Part shown: positions 25,890 through 33,380 of the stretch, piece after piece
Layout: each line of letters starts with the position of its first letter
Position numbering within the stretch: the first letter of the stretch is position 1
Source: Candidatus Buchananbacteria bacterium
GTDB lineage: Bacteria > Patescibacteriota > Patescibacteriia > 2-01-FULL-39-33
Direction: 5' to 3'
Length of the DNA stretch: 35,338 nt
NCBI GenBank assembly: GCA_903907165.1
Contig: CAIVNC010000022.1
Span: forward strand, 1 to 35,338
Made by a program: the position numbers and the translations under genes
Notes under the pieces: generated by a model
Told to the model about the DNA's origin: nothing
The model's input: the letters and a program-made list of their open reading frames with translations, nothing else
Database searches by the model: none

Positions 25890-26237
25890 TTTGGACTCCT
25901 TTCTTGAACGTTTAATTTTAACTAAAGAACTTATTAGAATTAGTCATGTTTGCATATTTTAGATAAAAAGTCAAGAATCGTGTTTGTTTGAATCATTGTC
26001 ACAATAACAATCTCAACGCGTTTATTATAGTAGAGGGAATGATATTCCCATGCAATTTTAAAAGGGGTTTCAAATATGGGGGAAATAAATATATTCTCTC
26101 AGGCCAAACTTTCGGGTTTGGCCACTTCTTTTCGGAAAATTAAATCAATGTATATTTACAGCTTGCCGGCTGTTTTTTGTTTATGCAAAAAAATATGGTA
26201 TAATAAACTAAACTTAATTACAAATTATTTTAAATCT
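25890..26237. promoter_or_regulatory. Intergenic region with regulatory signals
   Basis: 348 bases. It holds the SD and a possible minus-strand -10 (26024-26029) for the zinc protein, a palindrome ATTGTGACAAT near 25995-26005, a plus-strand hairpin GGCCAAAC/GTTTGGCC (26102-26109 and 26116-26123) followed by ACTTCTTTT, and an extended -10 TGGTATAAT (26196-26204) for the downstream gene. An in-frame ATG at 26076 precedes these signals and is not used as the start. Confidence 0.5.
26196..26204 (+). promoter_or_regulatory. Extended -10 promoter
   Basis: TGGTATAAT, preceded by a TTGTTT-like -35 at 26177-26182. Confidence 0.65.
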
Positions 26238-27182
26238 ATGATTTGCTTCAATTGTAAAAAGCAAATTCCTGATGGAGTGAGCGTCTGCCCTTCGTGCGGT
26301 GCCACTATTAATCCTCAACATCAGGTGGTGCGCGAAATAAAACAGCGCCGTTCTCAGCGTTGGATTTTTTATGTCATCATTGCCGCCGTGTTTATCGGTA
26401 TGACATCTTATACTGTTAAGGTAGTTTTGGATAACGCCAACAGTATCGCTCAGATTACCGCGATTCAACAGCAAATGAATGATGCCAAAACTAAGTTGAG
26501 TCAAAAGGACAATCAGCTTCAACAAAGCGCAACTCAGTTACAGCAAACGCAATCTCAAATTGCCGATTTGCAAAAGAGTTTGTCTGCTGGCCAGCAAGCC
26601 CTAGATCAAAAAACATCTGATTTTCAACAAGCTTTGGCTGACAAAACTGATCTGATGACTAAATATGGTCAATTTAGCGCCAATCTTGGAGCTGATAATG
26701 CCAATGTGTATTCTTTCTTGGTTGCTCAAGGTATTGGGACGCCGAACAAAGATTTAGCTAAAATTCCTATTGCTGATTTTAATTTGAATAGTGGTAAAGA
26801 CAGCGATAGTGATGGTTTATCTGATGTAGTAGAGGCAGCTCTTGGTACCAATCCAAATAAAGCCGATACTAATGGCAATGGCTTCAATGACAAACAAGAA
26901 TTATTTAATGGCTACGATCCAGTAGGCAAGGGTAAGCTGCCAATTGATCTAAAATTTGTAGATGCTAACAAGGGTAAGATTTTGTTAGAAATTGATCACT
27001 CAGGCGAGGCTTGGTATGTCAATCCTAAGGATGGCAAGAAGTATTTCTTGGGTCGTCCAGCTGATGCCTTGAAGACCTTGCAGCAAATCAATTCTTCCGC
27101 TACGCCAAATAATAATAATCCGGTTAATGTCACTGCTTCGACTAGCATTAACACTTCAACTCAATTAGATTTTGTTAGATAA
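26238..27182 (+). CDS. Membrane protein with zinc ribbon, coiled coil and Ca-binding-like repeats
   Basis: 314 residues from ATG 26238. Zinc ribbon at the N-terminus (C3, C6, C17, C20), one membrane helix near 43-62, then a Gln- and Lys-rich coiled coil (about 70-135). Next come Asp-rich repeats like thrombospondin type 3 or EF-type loops (DSDSDGLSDVVEAALGTNP and DTNGNGFNDKQE), and a C-terminal module GEAWYVNPKDGKKYFLGRP that I remember as common in Patescibacteria surface proteins. The layout implies a cytoplasmic ribbon and an extracellular coiled coil and C-terminus. Function unknown. Extended -10 34 bases upstream, no SD, terminator after it. Confidence 0.72.
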   Translation: MICFNCKKQIPDGVSVCPSCGATINPQHQVVREIKQRRSQRWIFYVIIAAVFIGMTSYTVKVVLDNANSIAQITAIQQQMNDAKTKLSQKDNQLQQSATQLQQTQSQIADLQKSLSAGQQALDQKTSDFQQALADKTDLMTKYGQFSANLGADNANVYSFLVAQGIGTPNKDLAKIPIADFNLNSGKDSDSDGLSDVVEAALGTNPNKADTNGNGFNDKQELFNGYDPVGKGKLPIDLKFVDANKGKILLEIDHSGEAWYVNPKDGKKYFLGRPADALKTLQQINSSATPNNNNPVNVTASTSINTSTQLDFVR

Positions 27183-27194
27183 ACAATAAAATTA

Positions 27195-27224
27195 AATCCC
27201 AAACTTAAAGGTTTGGGATTTTTT
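27195..27224 (+). terminator. Intrinsic terminator
   Basis: AATCCCAAAC (27195-27204), loop TTAAAG, GTTTGGGATT (27211-27220), T run. Perfect 10-bp stem. Confidence 0.92.
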
Positions 27225-27370
27225 GTATCTCAATAAAATAACTAAAATTAGCTGTTTTATTGATGTTTTGCTCTTATTTCAGTTGAGGTTATTGGAATGG
27301 TTATTTTTTTACTTGGAGGAAATATTAATAAATTCCCATAAAACTTGTGGATTTTTATTGCTATTTGCTA

Positions 27371-27376
27371 TATAAT
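27371..27376 (+). promoter_or_regulatory. Probable -10 box of hup
   Basis: TATAAT in the context GCTATATAATG, 63 bases before the ATG; the -35 is unclear. Confidence 0.45.
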
Positions 27377-27439
27377 GATTATAGAAAATTTGTTTGTGGA
27401 TAACTTCAAATTAAAATTAATTATTAATCATAGAGTTTT

Positions 27440-27721
27440 ATGGCCAAAATGACCAAATCTCAGATCATCAGCGCATTGGCTGAGACAACAGAATTAAGCA
27501 AGAAAGACGTCACCAACTTAATGGAAGTCTTTTCAACAATGGCTTACAAAGAAGTCAAAAAGAACGGTGAGTTTGTCGTGCCAGGTATCGGTAAATTAGT
27601 AAAAATTAACCGCAAGGCTCGCACAGGCCGCAACCCAGCTACTGGTGAATCAATCAACATTCCAGCTAAGGTTGTTGTAAAATTCCGTGTTGCTAAAGCT
27701 GCTAAAGAAGCTGTTCTGTAA
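27440..27721 (+). CDS. hup: HU-family DNA-binding protein
   Basis: 93 residues, the usual HU length. N-terminal helices MTKSQIISALAETTELSKKDV, then the beta-arm block GIGKLVKINRKARTGRNPATGE with the conserved RxGRNPxTGE, and the C-terminal KFRVAKAAKEAV. HU dimers bend and compact DNA. It has a TATAAT at 27371-27376, a leader of about 57 bases with no SD, and its own terminator. Confidence 0.96.
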   Translation: MAKMTKSQIISALAETTELSKKDVTNLMEVFSTMAYKEVKKNGEFVVPGIGKLVKINRKARTGRNPATGESINIPAKVVVKFRVAKAAKEAVL

Positions 27722-27741
27722 TTTTTCTACAAAATATTCTC

Positions 27742-27780
27742 AAACTCCGCTTTCACAAAAGGCGGAGTTTTTGTTATAAT
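27742..27780 (+). terminator. hup terminator fused to the next promoter
   Basis: AAACTCCGC (27742-27750) with GCGGAGTTT (27762-27770), T run to 27772, then directly TGTTATAAT (27772-27780), an extended -10 for the gene at 27806. Confidence 0.85.
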
Positions 27781-27805
27781 ATATTTATAGAAAATAAAAT
27801 TTGTT

Positions 27806-29158
27806 ATGGATAATTTATTAAAGTCGAAGCCAGCAAAAAAAGCTTGGGTGGTTACGGTGGATATGGGGTATGGCCATCAGCGAGCCTCTTATCCGCTCAG
27901 TGTCTTCTCTGAGGGCGAAATCATCTCAGCTAATAGTTACAAAGGCATTCCTGATGCAGATAGAGTTATTTGGGAAAATAGTCGCAGCTTCTATGAGTTT
28001 ATCTCTCGTTTTAAAAACGTGCCGTTCTTGGGCGAGAGAGCTTTTGATTTGTATGACAAATTTCAAGCCATTCCGCAATTTTATCCCAAACGCGATCTAT
28101 CTAAGGGCAATATTCAACTAAAAGAGATTTATTCTTTGTTTGAAAAGAAAAATTGGGGTAAACATTTGATAGACAAATTAGCCAAAAAGAAAATTCCTTT
28201 AGTGACGACTTTTTTTGTGACAGCGATGATGGCTGAATATTTTAAATATCCAGGACCAATCTTTTGCGTCATTTGTGACACCGATATTAGCCGCACTTGG
28301 GTGCCCCTAAAGCCTCGAGAAAGCCGAATCCATTACTTTGCACCAAATAAAAGAGTTGTCGACCGCTTGAAGCTTTATGGTGTCAGTGAGGAGCGAATTT
28401 TCTTGACTGGCTTTCCTTTGCCGCTTGAAAATCTTGGCGATAATTTGAAATTGTTAAAGCAAGATGTGGGTAAGCGCTTGATTAATCTTGATCCGGAGAA
28501 GGTTTACATTTCCCAGTATCGTAAAACTATCAATACTCAGCTTGGGATTAAAAATCTCAAGATGACGCCAACTCGGCCGCTGACGATTACTTTTGCTGTT
28601 GGTGGAGCTGGAGCTCAGAGAGAGCTTGGAGCGACGATTTTGGGCAGTTTGCGTCAGGATATTGAAGATGGCAAGATCAGGTTTAATCTGGTGGCCGGCG
28701 TTAATGGTGATGTTAATCATTATTTTAAGGATGTTATTCACGATCTGAAATTAAGCGGTCGGAGTAAGAAGAATGTTAGTATTATTTTCCATCCAGACAA
28801 AGATGGTTACTTTAAGGAATTTAATAAGGTTTTAAGAACGACCGATATTTTGTGGACCAAGCCGAGCGAGTTGTCTTTTTATTGTGCTCTAGGCCTTCCG
28901 ATTGTTATTGCTCCGCCGATTGGCTCGCAGGAAATATTCAACCAGAAATGGCTCCAGGCGATCGGTTCTGGTATGAATCAGGATAATCCCAAGTACACGG
29001 CGGAATGGCTCAATGACTGGCTTAATTCAGGCTGGCTAGCTGAGGCGGCTATGCAGGGGTTCCTTGAGGCGCCAAAATATGGCACGTTCAATATTGAAAA
29101 ATTAGTGTTTAATCATAGCGACGAGGCCAAGAAGGTAAAAATGTTTTTACAGTACTAA
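27806..29158 (+). CDS. GT-B glycosyltransferase (MurG/MGDG-synthase-like)
   Basis: 450 residues. The N-terminal motif DMGYGHQRAS (19-28) is the 'GxGH..A' signature of GT28-type enzymes such as MGDG synthase, UgtP and MurG, which bind lipid-linked acceptors. The second half has FAVGGAGAQRELG, then VSIIFHP and LWTKPSELSFYCALGLPIVIAPPIGSQE, the nucleotide-sugar site of GT-B folds. No membrane segment; probably a peripheral membrane enzyme that glycosylates a lipid. The insert at 220-260 (YISQYRKTINTQLG) is not recognised. Its TAA shares a base with the ATG of the next gene (TAATG). No SD; promoter at 27772-27780. Confidence 0.75.
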   Translation: MDNLLKSKPAKKAWVVTVDMGYGHQRASYPLSVFSEGEIISANSYKGIPDADRVIWENSRSFYEFISRFKNVPFLGERAFDLYDKFQAIPQFYPKRDLSKGNIQLKEIYSLFEKKNWGKHLIDKLAKKKIPLVTTFFVTAMMAEYFKYPGPIFCVICDTDISRTWVPLKPRESRIHYFAPNKRVVDRLKLYGVSEERIFLTGFPLPLENLGDNLKLLKQDVGKRLINLDPEKVYISQYRKTINTQLGIKNLKMTPTRPLTITFAVGGAGAQRELGATILGSLRQDIEDGKIRFNLVAGVNGDVNHYFKDVIHDLKLSGRSKKNVSIIFHPDKDGYFKEFNKVLRTTDILWTKPSELSFYCALGLPIVIAPPIGSQEIFNQKWLQAIGSGMNQDNPKYTAEWLNDWLNSGWLAEAAMQGFLEAPKYGTFNIEKLVFNHSDEAKKVKMFLQY

Positions 29159-29652
29159 TGTTAGGGCTCTTATCAAAAAAGAAGGCGCCAGAGTTTTATG
29201 TCATTTGCGACAATCTGCGCAGTTTGTATAACATCGGCTCGATTTTTCGCACAGCCGATGCCCTTGGTGTTAATAAAATTTATCTAACCGGCATTTGTGG
29301 TACACCCGAGCAAAAAGGACTCAAAAAAGTCGCTCTCGGAGCAGAGGAGTCGGTGCCGTGGGAGTATGCCAAAAACACTTGGCAGTTGGTGGACAAATTG
29401 AAGAAGCAAAAAGTTAAAATTATTGCTCTAGAATTAAATAAAAACAGTGTTGACATTGACCAGTTTGTGAGGCAAAATAAGGCCAAGATGTCTGGCAATT
29501 TTGCCTTAATTTTGGGCAATGAGGTGACAGGAGTATCAAGCACGATTCTCAAGAGATCTGATGTTGTCGTTCATATCCCCATGAAAGGTATGAAGGAGTC
29601 GCTTAATGTTTCAGTGGCCTTTGGAATTGCAGGATACATGCTAGCTAAATAA
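29158..29652 (+). CDS. SpoU/TrmH-family RNA 2'-O-methyltransferase
   Basis: 164 residues, a minimal SPOUT domain. All three motifs are present: NLRSLYNIGSIFRTADALG (19-37), LILGNEVTGVS (about 118-128) and IPMKGMKESLNVSVA (140-154). These enzymes methylate the 2'-OH of a tRNA or rRNA ribose with SAM, using a knotted fold. There is no extra RNA-binding domain, as in TrmL-type proteins. It overlaps the glycosyltransferase by one base, and a tRNA-Pro gene begins 4 bases after its stop. The target RNA cannot be told from sequence. Confidence 0.9.
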   Translation: MLGLLSKKKAPEFYVICDNLRSLYNIGSIFRTADALGVNKIYLTGICGTPEQKGLKKVALGAEESVPWEYAKNTWQLVDKLKKQKVKIIALELNKNSVDIDQFVRQNKAKMSGNFALILGNEVTGVSSTILKRSDVVVHIPMKGMKESLNVSVAFGIAGYMLAK

Positions 29653-29656
29653 GTTA

Positions 29657-29727
29657 CGGGTTGTGGTATAACGGCATTATACGCGATTCGGGTTCGCGTG
29701 ACGGCGGTTCAATTCCGCCCAGCCCGA
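29657..29727 (+). tRNA. trnP: tRNA-Pro (anticodon CGG)
   Basis: 71 bases. Acceptor CGGGTTG (29657-29663) with CAGCCCG (29720-29726), one G-U pair, discriminator A. Anticodon stem CGCGA/TCGCG, loop TTCGGGT, anticodon CGG at 29689-29691, G37 present. T-arm GGCGG/CCGCC with loop TTCAATT. No encoded CCA. It lies between the SpoU gene and the radical SAM cassette. Confidence 0.95.
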
Positions 29728-29763
29728 TAAGATAAAATTATTAAATGAAGTATAAAATATAGT

Positions 29764-31137
29764 ATGCCTAGTAACCAGAGAGATTATCAATTTATTGAAA
29801 GTACTATAAGTCTTTGTTCTGTTTGTCTAAAGAGAATAGACGCAAAAATTGTTTCGAAGGATAATAAAGTTTTTATTTTGAAATATTGTCCAGAGCATGG
29901 TGATCAAGAGTGTATCTTGGAGGATGATTCTGCGTATTATGCAAAAAGAATGTTGTACACAAAGCCTGGTTCAGTTTCAAAAATACAAACAACTAGAAAG
30001 GATAATTGCCCATTTGATTGTGGTCTTTGTCCTGAGCACGAACAACATTCCTGCATAGGACTTATTGAAGTAACAAATGATTGTGATTTAAAATGTCCAG
30101 TTTGTTATGCAAATAGTGGGTCTGGAGGTCATTTGCCATTGCCAAAAATAAATGAGATGCTGGATTTTTTTGTTGATTCTGAATTTGGAAGTGCTGAAAT
30201 TTTACAGATTAGTGGAGGCGAGCCAACCACACACCCAGAAATAATTGAAATTATAAAACTCGCAAGAGAAAAGAAGATAAAATATGTAATGCTAAACACC
30301 AATGGATTACGTATTGCTGAGGATGAAGAGTTTGTTGAGAAGCTTGCCCAATTTAAAGGTAATTTTGAGATTTATCTTCAATTTGATGGATTTGATGAAA
30401 AAGTTTATCGACACTTAAGAGGAAGGGATTTATTGGAAATAAAATTAAAGGCAATAGAAAATCTAACTAAATATAAAATACCTATAACTCTGGTTTCTAC
30501 AGTAGAGAAAGGTATTAATGATCAAGAAATTGGAAAAATAGTTGAATTCGGAATAAATAAAAAATATATCAGAGGTATAAATTTTCAACCAGTTTCTTTT
30601 TTTGGAAGACTGGTAGATGTTAATAGAAAAGACAGAACGACTATAACAGGTATTATTGATAGTATAGAAAAGCAAACAAATGGAATGATCAAAAAGAATG
30701 ATTTTATTCCTTTGCCTTGTAATGTCGATAGGGTTGCCATAACATATTTATATCGAGTGAATGATGAGTTTATTCCGTTAACTAGAGATCTTGATGCTAA
30801 GAATTATTTATCTTCAATTAGAAATACCTTTAAATTTGATCCGGAGGATTTTTTAAGTGATTTAACAAAAAATATTTTTTCTTCAGTTAGTGGTTGTTGT
30901 AATTATTTGTCTTTTTTTGGAAAGCTAAAAAAAATAGTTCCAGCTAGCTATTTGTTAAAATCAGAGGAGGATAAGATAGAATACGTGAGTGAAAATACTT
31001 TTAGAATAAGCATAACTTCGTTTGTTGATGCTTATAATTTTGATATGAAATCAATGAAAAAAGAGTGTGTTCATATAATTACCCCAGATTTAAAGAAAAT
31101 TCCTTTTTCCGCTTATAATATAATACACAGGAAATAA
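29764..31137 (+). CDS. Tes/MJ0619-like radical SAM enzyme
   Basis: 457 residues. The radical SAM cluster motif is C107-x3-C111-x2-C114 (TNDCDLKCPVCYA), followed by SGGEPTTHPE (150-159). In front of it are the extra cysteines typical of the MJ0619/tetraether synthase family: C18-x2-C21, C42 in CPEHG, and NCPFDCGLCPEHEQHSC (C82, C86, C89, C97), which likely bind further metal clusters. Archaeal Tes joins lipid tails carbon to carbon; MJ0619 was earlier proposed to methylate methanopterin. This protein is somewhat shorter than MJ0619 and has a distinct C-terminal third (with SGCCNYLSFFG). It opens a five-gene cassette with three or more membrane proteins, so a lipid substrate is plausible. Possible TATAAA at 29751-29756; no SD. 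Confidence 0.8.
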   Translation: MPSNQRDYQFIESTISLCSVCLKRIDAKIVSKDNKVFILKYCPEHGDQECILEDDSAYYAKRMLYTKPGSVSKIQTTRKDNCPFDCGLCPEHEQHSCIGLIEVTNDCDLKCPVCYANSGSGGHLPLPKINEMLDFFVDSEFGSAEILQISGGEPTTHPEIIEIIKLAREKKIKYVMLNTNGLRIAEDEEFVEKLAQFKGNFEIYLQFDGFDEKVYRHLRGRDLLEIKLKAIENLTKYKIPITLVSTVEKGINDQEIGKIVEFGINKKYIRGINFQPVSFFGRLVDVNRKDRTTITGIIDSIEKQTNGMIKKNDFIPLPCNVDRVAITYLYRVNDEFIPLTRDLDAKNYLSSIRNTFKFDPEDFLSDLTKNIFSSVSGCCNYLSFFGKLKKIVPASYLLKSEEDKIEYVSENTFRISITSFVDAYNFDMKSMKKECVHIITPDLKKIPFSAYNIIHRK

Positions 31138-31140
31138 ATT

Positions 31141-31779
31141 ATGCTATTTAATTTTGATCTTAGTGCTCTATTTAGTGATCCAAATAAAATATTTTCCGTT
31201 GTTGTTAATTTTGTTGTTTTTTTGTCAGTATTCTCAGTTGTAGTTGCAGTGCTAATTGATTTTATTGAATTTCATCAGAGAAAACAAACAAAGAAAGAAA
31301 AAAATAGTATTGTAGAGACTGGAACAATGTTTTTTTTCTTTTTCTTTTTTTACTTTTTTATTAGGTTTAGTGTAGGCATTGTTAATGTGGATTTTTTACC
31401 AATGAGATTGTTTTTATTGTTTCTGGGTTTGTTTATGGTTGTTATCGGTTGTTTGGTTAATGTAGCAGGTAGATTTAATTTGGGTAAAAATTGGTCAAAT
31501 CAGATAAAAATTTATAACGATCATCATTTTATCTCATCTGGAATGTATGGACTAGTTAGACATCCTTTGTATGCTTCTATAATATGGATGTTTTTTGGAG
31601 CGAGTTTGGTTTACTCTAATTGGGTTGCTTTTTTGTCTAATATATTTATTTTTATTCCTTTTATGTATTACAGGGCTAGACAAGAAGAGGCATTACTTGA
31701 GACAGAATTCGCCGGGTATAAAGAGTATAAAAGAAAAGTGGGAATGTTTTTACCTAATTTATTTAATAAAAAACAATGA
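31141..31779 (+). CDS. ICMT/PEMT-like membrane methyltransferase
   Basis: 212 residues, several membrane helices (near 15-40, 60-80, 85-110, 145-180). The family signature is GMYGLVRHPLYAS (about 135-147) with RARQEEALLETEFAGYKEYKRKV and a final P near the end, matching isoprenylcysteine carboxyl or phospholipid methyltransferases. These use SAM to methylate a lipid or lipid-linked thiol/carboxyl group at the membrane. The substrate here is unknown. It begins 3 bases after the radical SAM stop and its TGA overlaps the next ATG (ATGA). Strongly AT-rich; for example the first 60 bases contain 15 G+C. Confidence 0.8.
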   Translation: MLFNFDLSALFSDPNKIFSVVVNFVVFLSVFSVVVAVLIDFIEFHQRKQTKKEKNSIVETGTMFFFFFFFYFFIRFSVGIVNVDFLPMRLFLLFLGLFMVVIGCLVNVAGRFNLGKNWSNQIKIYNDHHFISSGMYGLVRHPLYASIIWMFFGASLVYSNWVAFLSNIFIFIPFMYYRARQEEALLETEFAGYKEYKRKVGMFLPNLFNKKQ

Positions 31780-32219
31780 AAAAATATAAACCAGTAGTTA
31801 TTCCTAGTGCTGCCTTTGCTTTTTGCAGATATAGTATGGCTATTTTAATATGGCTGTCTTTATTTTTACATTCAAAGTATCTTCTTGTTTTCGTTTTGAT
31901 TATTTTCTTATTGTCGGCAATATTTAAGATAAAAAAGTCCCCAATGATTTTACTCTATAGCTATACTGTGAATAAGATTATTAAATCAAAAGATGAAATT
32001 TTAAATGAGCATGCTATGAGATTTGCTCATCTTGCTGGTAGTTTTTTTAGTTTGATATGCTTATTGCTTTTATTCTTTGTTAATGAAAAGGCGGGATGGA
32101 TTGCTGTTTTTATATTTGCTCTCCTTAAAACTGTTTCCGTTTTTGGTTTTTGCCCAGCTTCAAAATTGTACGAATGTGCTACAAATGATAGTTGCTGTGC
32201 TTTTATTAAAAAATCATGA
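31776..32219 (+). CDS. DUF4395-like membrane protein with C-terminal cysteines
   Basis: 147 residues, about four membrane helices (10-30, 35-48, 80-100, 105-122). It ends with FGFCPASKLYEC and a CC pair (C126, C134, C140, C141), a pattern I associate with DUF4395 proteins, whose function is not established. The cysteines may bind a metal or form disulfides. Overlaps its neighbours by 4 bases on each side, so it is translationally linked to the ICMT-like and Lgt-like proteins. It could be a partner that supplies electrons or sulfur chemistry; that is speculation. Confidence 0.65.
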   Translation: MKKYKPVVIPSAAFAFCRYSMAILIWLSLFLHSKYLLVFVLIIFLLSAIFKIKKSPMILLYSYTVNKIIKSKDEILNEHAMRFAHLAGSFFSLICLLLLFFVNEKAGWIAVFIFALLKTVSVFGFCPASKLYECATNDSCCAFIKKS

Positions 32220-32998
32220 TAGACGATCATTTTTATCCAGAAAATTGGGGCGTAAGGCCTATTTTGTTTAAAATAGGGAATTTTGATATTCAATCATATC
32301 CATTTTTTGTGTTGTTGGGTTTAATCGTCGGATTGTCAGTTTACTTTTATGAATCGAGACGAAAGAAGAATATAAATGAAAATGGCTTCATGATAGTTAT
32401 CGGTTCTTTGATCGGTGGAACAATTGGTTCAAAATTTTTACAGTGGGCGATTGACTATAGATATATAATTTCTCATTTTTACAATTGGAGATTTTTTATC
32501 TCCGGTCGGACAATCGTTGGTGGAATGATTGGAGGAGTTATTGGTGTCCTGGTGACAAAAAAAATTCTTGGCACAAAAGAAAAAAGAGGAAATTTATTTG
32601 CCCCGGCAGTGGCGATCGGCGTTGCCATTGGTAGGTTGGGTTGTTTTTTTAGAGGTTGTTGTTACGGAAAGGCCACCGCCTTGCCATGGGGAGTAGATTT
32701 TGGTGATCATGTTCTAAGACATCCAACTCAACTTTATGAATCATTATTCATGCTAGGAATGTTCGTTTATTTGGAAAAAATAAAGAATAATTCAGATATT
32801 AAGGATGGCCAACTATTTAAGATATTAATGCTTTCTTACTTTATTTTTAGATTTTTTATAGAGTTTATTAGAGAAGAAGGAGTAGTTTTTATTGGCTTAA
32901 CCGTATTTCAAATAATTTCAATTGGTGCTATAATTTATCTAATTAAAGATAATATAATAAATTTAATCTTAAAAATTAAATCATATGCTAAAAGATGA
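32216..32998 (+). CDS. Lgt-like membrane protein with altered active-site residues
   Basis: 260 residues, about seven membrane helices, overall like prolipoprotein diacylglyceryl transferase (Lgt), which moves diacylglycerol from phosphatidylglycerol to a lipoprotein cysteine. However, the H-G-G motif of E. coli Lgt (H103) reads V101-G-G (in TIVGGMIGG), and the GRxGNFxNGE block reads GRLGCFFRGCCYG (139-151), so N146 of E. coli is replaced by C143. Arg and Glu in FRFFIEFIREE are kept. It is therefore unlikely to be the housekeeping Lgt. It follows DUF4395 with a 4-base overlap. A related transfer reaction on a different acceptor is my inference. Confidence 0.75.
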   Translation: MIDDHFYPENWGVRPILFKIGNFDIQSYPFFVLLGLIVGLSVYFYESRRKKNINENGFMIVIGSLIGGTIGSKFLQWAIDYRYIISHFYNWRFFISGRTIVGGMIGGVIGVLVTKKILGTKEKRGNLFAPAVAIGVAIGRLGCFFRGCCYGKATALPWGVDFGDHVLRHPTQLYESLFMLGMFVYLEKIKNNSDIKDGQLFKILMLSYFIFRFFIEFIREEGVVFIGLTVFQIISIGAIIYLIKDNIINLILKIKSYAKR

Positions 32999-33335
32999 AA
33001 AACAGGGAAAAATAATAAGTATGAACTATGAGTCCAGGACTGATTATTACACAACACCTGGAAAGAAAGTAGGAGATTTTCTTATGGGATTTTTTGGTTT
33101 TTTGGCGTTATCTTTTGTTGGTTCAATTTTGGGTTCTATTATTTCTTCTTTTGGCTCAAATGGGTTTATTAGTTCTATTTTTGGTATTTTTCTCTTGTTT
33201 GTCGCACTGGGTCTATGTATTTTCTTCTTTAAGATAAAAAGAAGATTTATTGCCATTGGAATTATTTCTATTACTCTGATTCCAGTTCTACTTTTTGGTA
33301 GTTGTCTTTTATTGCTTTCTCCTTGGAATCGTTAA
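32985..33335 (+). CDS. Small membrane protein, end of the radical SAM cassette
   Basis: 116 residues from ATG 32985, which overlaps the Lgt-like gene by 14 bases; an alternative start at 33021 gives 104 residues beginning MNYESRTDYY and may be the true one. Two or three hydrophobic segments (residues ~32-55, 61-83, 90-112). Not recognised. It ends before the bidirectional terminator and appears to be the last gene of the cassette. Confidence 0.5.
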   Translation: MLKDEKQGKIISMNYESRTDYYTTPGKKVGDFLMGFFGFLALSFVGSILGSIISSFGSNGFISSIFGIFLLFVALGLCIFFFKIKRRFIAIGIISITLIPVLLFGSCLLLLSPWNR

Positions 33336-33351
33336 TTTGCTAAAAACAAAA

Positions 33352-33380
33352 AATCCTCGGTTAATTCCGAGGATTTTTTT
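33352..33380. terminator. Bidirectional terminator between cassette and pflA
   Basis: A run, AATCCTCGG (33352-33360), loop TTAATT, CCGAGGATT (33367-33375), T run to 33380. The stop codon of pflA on the minus strand (33379-33381) overlaps the T run. Confidence 0.92.

Noticed and set aside
26076-26237. Upstream start at 26076 for the zinc-ribbon membrane protein
   Set aside because: The promoter at 26196-26204 lies inside this extension and the zinc ribbon starts at ATG 26238.
33352-33375. attR-like copy of the tRNA-Pro 3' end (CGGTTAATTCCG against CGGTTCAATTCCG)
   Set aside because: It is fully explained by the terminator stem and its common TTAATT loop, and one base is missing.
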